Shown piece after piece: positions 53,970-64,000 of a stretch of DNA of 64,000 bases. This DNA is from Scenedesmus sp. ARA3 (lineage: Eukaryota > Chlorophyta > Chlorophyceae > Sphaeropleales > Scenedesmaceae): assembly GCA_004335835.1 (NCBI GenBank), contig RWJK01001026.1, positions 37,270 to 101,269 of the forward strand, written 5' to 3'. Within the stretch, counting starts at the first letter, position 1; each line of letters begins with the position of its first letter. Under the pieces are notes generated by a model. The model made no database searches. It worked only from the letters and a program-made list of their open reading frames with translations, and was not told where the DNA came from. The translations under genes and the position numbers were made by a program.

Positions 53970-56958
53970 CTAGCGGACATGTAGCATGGGATGCAGGGTG
54001 TGGGTTGTGTCTTCTACAGCAGGCCTACGTGGGAGACACAACCACAACCTGCACTGCTGGCACTGCTGTCTCTGTCATACTCGCAGGTGTCCAAGTCACA
54101 GGCCGGCCCCGCACTAGTGCCCTGCTGCTGCACATGCACTGCCTTCCTTTGTTATTCACATACCACCACCACCACCAAATGCACTGCTGGTACTGCTGTC
54201 CCTGTCATACTTGCTGGTCTCCAAGTCCCGGGCCGGCCCCGCGCCCGCTGTGCTGTGCCTCACGGCGGGCTGAACTTGGTGTAGTGCTTGTTGCTGTCAA
54301 TGCAATTCACGATACTACACAGTGTCTGTTGTTGCCATGCATGATACCACAATATCTGTGCCGTTGCCATGTTTAGGTCTCCAAGTCCCGGGCCGGCCCC
54401 GCGCCTGCTGTGCTTGTGCCACACGGCGGCCCGCACTCGGCAGTAGCAGCAAACTTCTACATGCCATTTGTGCTGCTGGCTGCTCGGGGGTACTCCATTG
54501 TGGCAGTTAACTTCCGGGGGTCGCTAGGGTTTGGTGAGGCCGGGGTTCAGGCTCTGCCGGGGCACATCGGACACTACGATGTTGAGGATTGCATTGCGGC
54601 GCTGGACGCTGCGGTTGCCGGCGGTGAGCGCTGTGGGGTGTTAATGTACTCTTGGTCCTTGTTGTATTGTTACAACAACGAAAGCAAGCACAGCTTAGCC
54701 AGTGAGGCATTGGCAGACCATCCAAGTGCAGCACATGCAGCACTCTTCACAAATGCATTCAGTGAACTTTTGAAATGTATTGAGCCTGCCTCATGTGATG
54801 CTCACTGTGTTGTGCGCTTGCGCGGCTGCACATGCACGTATGCTGCGTCTGCACCTACACCGTTCCTCTGGATGTACTAGCTGTGACAGGTCGAACTCAT
54901 CAGCTGTTTCACTGCAATGGGTTGCAAAATCAGTTCCCTGTCCAAGCACTGCGCTGTTGCTGTTCGTGCATTGCTTGCCTTGCCAACAGGCTTCGCTGAC
55001 AAGGAGCGTGCTGCGGTCATCGGAGGGTCTCATGGCGGCTTCCTTACCGGGCACCTTATGGGGCAGCACCCAGAGCGCTTCAGGTGTGTGCTGTTTCATC
55101 CAATGTTAGAAGTATTCACAGAACGGCTAATGCACAAATGTAGAGCGCTCGGCGGCTTCGTGACTGGGCACCTCACGGGGCAGCACCCAGAGCGCATCAG
55201 GTGTTGCATGTGTCTTTGACTTCCACGATTGAGAGAGCTGAGGCATAAAACAGTGCTCAGACATGTAGTACACTCTTTATCAGCTGTGCTGCCCAGTATA
55301 CCAGCTGCTGCTACTATGAAAGAGCACACTGCCTGGCAGCTGCTGACCATAGCACCATTTGTTGCCGCGTTGACACGTTGCGCATGTGTGCTCTGCGCAC
55401 TGCATTGCCATTGCCGCAGGTGTGCCGGGCTGCGCAACCCTGTGCTCAACATCGCGCTGATGGTGGGAGTGACAGACATCCCCGACTGGTGCTACGTGGA
55501 GGCCTACGGCACGCAGGTGCGCCTGAGCTAGCGTGATGTGGTTGTTGGCTGTAGTGTTGGGCTTGCATGTGCTGTTGAGTTGGGCGGCCCGGTGCTACGT
55601 TCAGGCCTACGGCACGCAGGTGCTGTTGAGCTAGGGTGCTGTTGAGTCAGGCGTGCAAATGCTGTGTGGAGGCCTACAGCACGCAGGTGCAGGGTGATGT
55701 TGTGTTGCGCTTGCATGTGCTGCTGAGTTGGGCGGCCCTGTGCTACATGGAGGCCTACGGCACATGCATCCGCTGTTGAGTTGGGGTGCTGTTGAGTTGT
55801 GCGTGCAAATGCTACATGGAGGCCTAAGGCACACAGGTGCGCTGAGGCAGGGTGCTGTTGAGTGAGGTTTGCAGGTGCTGCGGAGTAAGGCATGCAGGTT
55901 TGCTGCATGGGGCTTGCAGGCGAGCACAAACATGTTCCTGCTTGCTCCTGCATGCGCTGCGCCTGGCCGGCGGGCCACACGCACTTCTGCGCCAAGCCCA
56001 GCGCCGAGGACTTTGCCAAGTTCTGGGCTGTCATGCGGTTTTTGCACGTGTGCTGATGTGCCGCATGCTGATGAGCGCTGCATTCTGTATATGCCTTGCA
56101 GGAGGACCGCAAGCGCTTTAGGGCCAAGGACTTGGCCAAGTTCTGGGCTGTGTCGCCTTTCGCTCACATCGGTGGCTTGAAATGTGATACTGTATACACG
56201 CCTACTGACATACTGCACATTAAATTGCAAGTGCAGGAGGGCCGCAAGCGCTTCAGTGCTGAGCCCAGCGCTGAGGACTTGGCCAAGTTCTGGGCTGTGT
56301 CTCCCATCGCTCACATCGCTGGCGTGAAGGGCCCCATGATGTTCATGCTGGGGGCCAAGGACAGGCGTGTGCCGCTGGACGACGGCTGGCGGTGAGTTGA
56401 CTTGGTCAAGCAGCGGTCAAAGATGTCTGACCGCGGTCAACGGGTCTGCGGCTTTGCAGGACTCTATAGGCATGTTAATGTTTTGTGCCACATGACATCG
56501 GGAGCATGAAGGGCCCCATGATGTTCATGCTGGGAGCCAAGGACAGGCGTGTGCCACTGGACGACGGCTGGCGGTGAGTTTGATTCGGTCAAAGCTGGTC
56601 AAACTGCGGTCAAACAGTGGTCATGTGTGTAGTGCAGGGTGTGCAGGGCGGCTGCCGCGTGATTGCGGCATTGTAACATCTGGCAGCAGCAACTTGATGG
56701 TGTGCCAATCTTGTGAGTAAGCAGTTGCTGGGCTTGAAGTTTGTTGAGTTACCTGATGGCATTCAAGTTGACTGTCTGCACCCTGTGCTGCTGTTCCATT
56801 TCTGTGTGCCCTGCAGCTACCTGGAGGCGCTGCGCAGCCGCGGCGTGGAGACGCGTGTGCTGGTGTTCCCTGAGGACAGCCATGCCTTGGACAAGCCGCA
56901 GACCGAGTTTGAGCAGTGGCTGAACCTGGCCTGGTGGCTGAAGCAGCACATGGGCTAA
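48639..56958 (+). CDS. AARE: Acylaminoacyl-peptidase (AARE/APEH, peptidase S9C)
   Basis: Twelve exons join in phase: 48639-48821, 49085-49238, 49993-50069, 50430-50750, 51167-51604, 52241-52480, 53215-53484, 54377-54623, 54990-55083, 55420-55516, 56237-56391, 56817-56958, giving about 805 residues, as in plant AARE. The beta-propeller part includes [53 protein letters not shown] and [13 protein letters not shown]. The alpha/beta-hydrolase part has [28 protein letters not shown], nucleophile [29 protein letters not shown], catalytic Asp in [10 protein letters not shown] and catalytic His in FPEDSHALD; the triad is complete. The enzyme removes N-acylated amino acids from blocked peptides and oxidised proteins, usually in cytosol or plastid. 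The start was chosen because residues [12 protein letters not shown] align with the plant N-terminal region; an upstream leader is possible. Nearly every intron holds exon-edge copies. Confidence 0.92.
49318..49850 (+). repeat. Three copies of the 3' part of AARE exon 2
   Basis: Copies at about 49321-49378, 49503-49610 and 49781-49845 repeat TTTGTGCCGGAGCCCCACAG ... CTGCCCACTGAGCTGCAGCG ... CCATCAG|GTGAG. The last is internally deleted between CTGCCCA and TCAG. All lie downstream of exon 2. Confidence 0.9.
50321..51065 (+). repeat. Copies of the 5' starts of AARE exons 4 and 5
   Basis: At 50324-50376, CTGCAGGAGCTGCTTGTTCC ... GGTCCCATCATCACTGGTGG copies the start of exon 4. At 50911-51010, ATCCCAGGTGCACAAGCTGT ... 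GACGGCTCCGGCATTGTCGC copies the start of exon 5 with acceptor, then runs into CTG repeats. Each lies upstream of its exon. Confidence 0.9.
51735..51940 (+). repeat. ~55 bp minisatellite in AARE intron 5
   Basis: Four imperfect units of GAAGGATGCTGGCATCGCTG CATCACTCCATCACTAGAAA CTCTGCA. Confidence 0.85.
51990..52098 (+). repeat. Copy of the 5' start of AARE exon 6
   Basis: CAGCCGGGCCCCGCTCACAA GCCGCACTGCATCATCCACG ... TACGCCTTCTCACTGCATCA is a near-perfect copy including acceptor, about 250 bp upstream of the joined exon. Confidence 0.9.
52590..52978 (+). repeat. Two copies of the 3' half of AARE exon 6
   Basis: The segment 52591-52733 repeats CAGGGCTTTGCAGGCCCCCA ... GTGGACGCTGCAG|GTGGGT almost perfectly. 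The segment 52870-52978 is more decayed but keeps TGGACGCTGCAG|GTGGGT. Confidence 0.9.
53640..54050 (+). repeat. Two copies of the 3' part of AARE exon 7, one with an expanded CAG run
   Basis: The segment 53653-53755 copies GAGGCAGCAGCAGCACTGTC ... CAGGCAGTGGTGCAG with few changes. The segment from about 53915 begins the same way, but its short CAG tract has become a run of about 15 units (53922-53969) before GCGCTAGCGGACATG; a trace of GTGGGAGACACA follows at 54029. Confidence 0.85.
54082..54270 (+). repeat. Two copies of the 5' start of AARE exon 8
   Basis: GTGTCCAAGTCACAGGCCGG at 54088-54107 and GTCTCCAAGTCCCGGGCCGG at 54217-54236 copy the exon start; the real exon starts at 54377. Steps are about 129 and 160 bp. 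Confidence 0.88.
55145..55850 (+). repeat. Copies of the 3' ends of AARE exons 9 and 10
   Basis: At 55153-55203 the exon 9 end (GGGCACCTCACGGGGCAGCA CCCAGAGCGC) is repeated. At about 55592-55618, 55664-55690, 55743-55765 and 55812-55838 the exon 10 end (GAGGCCTACGGCACGCAG|GTGC) is repeated four times at about 70-80 bp. Confidence 0.85.
55920..56190 (+). repeat. Two copies of the 5' part of AARE exon 11
   Basis: Copies at about 55970-56038 and 56096-56180 repeat GAGGACTTTGCCAAGTTCTG and, in the second, CAGGAGGACCGCAAGCGCTT with the acceptor and VSPFAHIGG codons. Both are upstream of the joined exon. Confidence 0.88.
56497..56578 (+). repeat. Copy of the 3' end of AARE exon 11
   Basis: ATGAAGGGCCCCATGATGTT ... 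GACGACGGCTGGCG|GTGAGT repeats the exon end, including the catalytic Asp codons, with only two or three differences. Weak traces of the last exon (AAGCAGCACATAGGC) are seen at about 57350. Confidence 0.88.
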
Positions 56959-58009
56959 GGAGGCCTCAGGAAGCAGGCTGGTGCGCAGCATGCAGCTGAT
57001 GCCGTGATCATCATGATGCATGATGCAACATTGATTAATGAAGTTTATGGTTTTAGGAGGCTGCCCCATGGCCGTTCAACTTGTCGTTTGGTGCTACAGT
57101 GACGGGGGTGCTCGTCGTGTAACATCCCAGGACATGCTCCTATGGCGACGTTGCTGGCGTATATGGTATCCGGTCACCAAAGTATCATGATGATGATGCC
57201 AGGACATGTGAATTTGGAGAGCTATTGATGTGGGCTGGTGTCTTGGATGACAACACGCACTGCACAAGCCGCAGAATGAGTCAAGATTCTTCTGAAATCA
57301 AATGACGAGAAGTGTCTGCACCCGGCTCAGGCCAGGCTGGCCTGGTGGGTGAAGCAGCACATAGGCCGACTTGGAATCGGCCTGCTGCAGCTGCTGCGGT
57401 GGACGCGCCTCTGCAGCTGGTGGCGCTGCCCAGGGCTGCAGCTGGCGCAGCAGCTGTTGCACTGTATGCTTTCTGCCTGTATGCATGGCACTGCTTCAAT
57501 CACGTGCGCCTAGAAAGGGTGTGGTTGCCAGTTATGAGGCTGAGCAGCAGTGTATATCGCGAAGAATCAGGGCTCCCTACCTATATGTGAAGTGGTATGT
57601 GATGTGCGGCACATACATATGCTGGGCCAGCATGTCAGCAATCTGCCTGCACCCTTTGGCGTAGCCAGATATCCCCGTGGCATCGAATTGTCTGGACAAA
57701 AAAGCAGCTATTCGGTTTGAATGGTGGCCTGCAGGAATTCGCTGGCACCAGCTGCTCCACCAGCAGCAGCAGCAGTACCACCGCACGCTGTACTGCATCA
57801 CCACAGGCAAGACGTCGTGTACCACTGCGACTGTTTGAATCATTGTAACATTCAAAATTTGGCACCTTGTGAAGATGCATGAAGGCTCCTACCCACTGCT
57901 CGGTGGTGATTGTTGCTCCTCCCGCCCCAGGCTAATCGGGCGTGCGTATCGTGCGCTGGCAGCCTGATCAAGTATGATTGATCTTTCAAAGGGTTCCTGA
58001 ACGGATCTG
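56959..58009. other. Intergenic region before PP1
   Basis: 3' flank of AARE, with TGTAA at 57118, a possible green-algal polyadenylation motif. A decayed AARE C-terminal fragment is near 57325-57365. From about 57820 no repeats are seen and the PP1 promoter is expected. Confidence 0.45.
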
Positions 58010-61122
<3,113 letters not shown>

Positions 61123-62560
61123 GCAAGCTGGCACAGCAGCTAGCGGAGCAGCTGCAGCTCAGCTGCTGGCTAGCAGTTGCCAGCATGGCAGCAGCGGCAG
61201 CAGCAGCAGGAGGCATGCGCGGCAGCTGCGCGCAGCATGATCAGCACGCTGTGAGCCTGGCATTGCTGCGTACGTGAGCGCTGCAGCATGTTGCTGCTGC
61301 ATGTACGGCTGACTGCTGCGTGCGCCGTCGCAGGCGGCAGCAGGTGCTGAGCTTTGCAGCTGCAACGGGGGACGGGATGTAGTAGGACTGGCGGTGGTGT
61401 GGGTGAGGCGAGCATAGGCGGGCTGCGTGCTAGGATACTGACGGAACTGTTGGTGTGCATGGCTTGTGGCAGCTGTGCAAGCACATGGCCTGATGGGTAG
61501 CGCACGCAGCACACGTCGCTGTCCTTGGCGGCTGTGCTGGGCTGTGTGGCAAGAGTTGGTGGCATATCAGCTTTGCAATGGTCTGCAGGGCTGCAGGGCA
61601 ATGCGGCCGCCGCTGGCACTGCAGTTGGTGTGGTGCTGCAGCTGTAAGGGAGTGCGGTGAGTGTGCTGTGGGGGCTTGTGAGCAGGGAAGGCCAATACAG
61701 CGCACTGCCTGGGGGGAGTCTGACCTGCAGCACATGCAGCGCGTGAAACGCTGCTGGTGGTGCAGCAACTTACGCATGTGCTGCATCACCCCGCAGGCCT
61801 TGTTTTGAGGCCAGGCGCGCTTGTGCTGTGTGCTTCACGTCTTGGCGTCACAGTACCAGCACGCTGGATCTTCGTATCAGTGTTCTTTTTGTCCGTGCAT
61901 ATTTAATCCAGGCAGAGGATGGCCTGGGATCTGGTGTTGTTGTGCATGGTGGCGTTGAGGCATGCAGCCGCTGATACGCTGCGCCGTGGGTGCTGGTTGC
62001 TGCACCTCCTGGCTATCGTATGTGTGCGCTCACGGTGATTTCAGCATGCCGTTTCGGTGCTGTTTTGCGCAAGTGCTGTTTTGCGGAAGTGATTGATGCT
62101 CTATGCTTTGATCCTGCCGTCTTTGTTTGACCTGCTGCTATTTGAACCAGCGGCACCGAACGCACAGACTGGCTGCTGCGTTGTGGCAGCTATAGCTGAG
62201 GGTGATAGCGTTGGTTGCTGTAGCATGTTGACTGTAACGATGCTTTGTTATTCTTGCAGTGTTTGCTCCGCTCAGCTCGCAGCATGTACTGTCTGCCCTG
62301 CAACTCTTGGTATCAGCTGTTGCATGCGCTGGTGTCTAGTGGCAGTGTGGGTGTCACTTTGGACTGGACCCTGCTGTGTCTAGGGTTGATGACCAGAGTG
62401 AGTGCGAGGGGCTTGCACATAACTAGTTATGAGTACGAAAAACTTGTCTTGAATTAGCTACAGCCGTCGTGAACTTGCTTGCAAGCACGCTCAGCATTCG
62501 AGCCGTCCGCTGAACGAAACCAGTGCACAGCAGTGTGATCATTGAAACAGACCTGCTGCA
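61123..62560. other. 3' flank of PP1 and intergenic region
   Basis: No gene recognised on either strand. The stretch to about 61800 is GC-rich, probably 3' UTR and flank. From about 62400 the sequence loses repeats and should contain the RRP41 promoter. Confidence 0.45.
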
Positions 62561-63846
62561 ATGGGGCAGAAGGAGTTTATCACAACAGAAGGTCTTCGCA
62601 GAGATGGCCGCAGAGCCAAGGAGCTAAGGCGAATCAAGTGCCAAGTCGGAGTGCTGCAGGACGCAGACGGGTCAGCCATGTTTGAAATGGGCAACACACA
62701 GGCAAGCACCCTTGTCCAAAGCAAGGTTTTATACATGCATCGGTGTTTCATCCCGCAATAGGATCGAAAGTCCCCTGCCTGACATGCAGCCTCCTGCTGC
62801 TGCGGCTACTGCTGCTGTTGCTGCAGGTACTAGCATCAGTCTTTGGGCCGCGGGAAGTAGAGTCACGAGCAGACATTAAGCAGGATAGAGCCATCGTAAA
62901 GTGTGAATACGCCATGGCGAACTTCAGCACAGGTGCGCAGGCGTGCAGCTGCAGCAGCAGATGCCCAGAGGGAGAGGCAGTATGGCAAGTTCAGCTCAGG
63001 CTGCAGTGCTGCACTGGCATCTTTTCAGAGGCTGGCAGTGCTGCACAGTGTGCAATTGTGCAACCAGCAGGTTCAACAGGAAGTGGCTGGCCTGTGCTGC
63101 CTCTGTGCAGCCTATAAGAAAGCAAGCAGCCAGGCAGGCAAGCAGGCAGGCAGGCAGGCAGGCAGGCAGGCAAGCATGCATATATGCTGCAAGCGAGCAA
63201 GCAAAAGAATGCACAGCAGCAGCAGCAGCAGCAGCAGCAACGGTGAGTGAACCAACCACACTCAACAAGAGAGCTTACACGCACCACAATGCAGCTCTTC
63301 CCAAGCAGAACTCATCCAGCTGGCTGTGCCGCTGCCCTGATGTGCTTTGCTGGTCATTGCAACTTGTTCACCAAGGGATTGCATCAGGGCGCATGTGCGC
63401 AGTCCAGCGGTCTGCTGGTTATGTGCCCTATCATGTACTGCTTTGTGTGTTGCCGCAGTACGCGCAGGCGAGCGGCGGCGGCGAGGCAAGGCAGACCGGC
63501 GCTCAACCGAGCTGTCACATGCAGGGTTCATTTAGCTGGCTGCACCGCCTGTTCTCGTGTGTTTCACTGCAACCAACCTGTGCAGGCGAGCGGCGGCCGC
63601 GAGGCAATGCAGACTGGCGCTCTGTTAACCACTTGCGTGCGAAGTATCTTCAGCCGTCTGCACCACTGTTCCTCTGTGTTTGAATGTGCTCTTCTGTGTT
63701 TGACTGCAATCTACGCAGGCGAGCGGCGGCGGCGAGGCAAGGCAGACCGGCGCTCCACTGAGCTGTCGAAAGTGATCCGCAACACGCTGGAGCAGACGAT
63801 CTGCGTGGAGCTGCTGCCACGCAGCCAAATAGACATCTGCGTGCAG
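62561..63846 (+). CDS. RRP41: Exosome RNase PH-like subunit Rrp41, 5' part (runs off the window)
   Basis: Exons 62561-62701, 62827-62932 and 63719-63846 join in phase and end at a GT donor, so the gene continues past the window. Text includes MGQKEFITTEGLRRDGRRAK, GSAMFEMGNTQVLASVFGP, ADIKQDRAIVKCEYAMANFS, RSTELSKVIRNTLEQTICVE and LLPRSQIDICVQ, the N-terminal RNase PH fold of Rrp41 (EXOSC4). It is a ring subunit of the RNA exosome, which degrades and trims RNA in nucleus and cytoplasm; plant Rrp41 can be catalytic, but the residues that decide this lie outside the window. The first intron has a GC donor (CAG|GCAAGC), required by the frame. The second intron holds copies of the third exon start. 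Confidence 0.92.
63137..63176 (+). repeat. GGCA tetranucleotide run in RRP41 intron 2
   Basis: About nine units of CAGG/GGCA, followed by a CAG run at 63219-63238. Confidence 0.9.
63450..63630 (+). repeat. Two copies of the 5' start of RRP41 exon 3
   Basis: GCGCAGGCGAGCGGCGGCGG CGAGGCAAGGCAGACCGGCG CTC at 63470-63512 and a weaker GTGCAGGCGAGCGGCGGCCG CGAGGCAATGCAGACTGGCG at 63581-63620 copy the acceptor and exon start; the real one begins at 63719. Steps are about 113-136 bp. Confidence 0.9.
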
Positions 63847-64000
63847 GTGGGCTGTGCGGGCCTGCTGCAAGATGTGCATGTAAACGCTGTAATCTCTGAA
63901 GAAGGGTTTCTAATCTAAAAGGTGACCAACTACTCACGCCCCCTTCAACACGCCTGTCGCACACAAAGTTGCACAGTGTGCGTCAGTTTTGGCTGTCCCT

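Overview
The window is nuclear DNA of a eukaryote, almost certainly a chlorophyte (probably chlorophycean) green alga. Genes are intron-dense with GT-AG introns, introns and exons are full of CTG/CAG runs, and the gene set is eukaryotic: PP1, TFIIH Tfb4, exosome Rrp41, PCID2/Thp1, acylaminoacyl-peptidase, SPX-VTC-DUF202, ABCG and Mpv17. I cannot name the species. I assembled all gene models by hand from splice sites, reading-frame phase and family motifs, with no transcript support.

Layout: 519-1357 (-), internal exons of an S26 signal-peptidase/IMP-like gene; 2726-6960 (+), PCID2/Thp1; 8506-16167 (-), a very large SPX-VTC-DUF202 protein; 17713-22619 (+), a half-size ABCG transporter; 25519-27813 (+), a small secreted repeat protein of unknown function; 29085-31190 (+), TFB4; 31900-34486 (+), an Mpv17/PMP22 protein with a plastid-like leader; about 36635-39524 (+), a Cys-rich disintegrin-like secreted protein; 43733-47834 (-), an SGNH/CAP64-like secreted protein; 48639-56958 (+), acylaminoacyl-peptidase; 58010-61122 (+), PP1 catalytic subunit; 62561 to beyond the window end (+), RRP41. 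Gaps are mostly repeat-poor promoters, UTRs or minisatellites. The genes are unrelated housekeeping, membrane and secreted functions; I see no cluster or pathway logic.

The striking feature is architectural. In most of these genes the introns, and the DNA after several stop codons, hold decayed tandem copies of the neighbouring exon edge with its splice site. Unit sizes are about 80-155 bp, and in Mpv17 the spacing is close to 135 bp. Copies at the acceptor side lie upstream of the exon, copies at the donor side lie downstream, and the intact copy is the one continuous with the rest of the exon. Many exons are also bounded by CAG|GT at both ends, and many acceptors follow a sense-strand CTG run. 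This looks like introns and 3' regions growing by repeated duplication of exon-intron junctions. The secreted protein at 25519-27813, whose repeat exon is almost identical in two copies and whose stop codon lies in a third, decayed copy, may be a protein-level product of the same process.

Two enzyme-family members look catalytically compromised: the S26 protein (Ala at the Ser position, no Lys) and the VTC domain (a key Glu and Lys replaced). The SGNH protein also has altered catalytic blocks.
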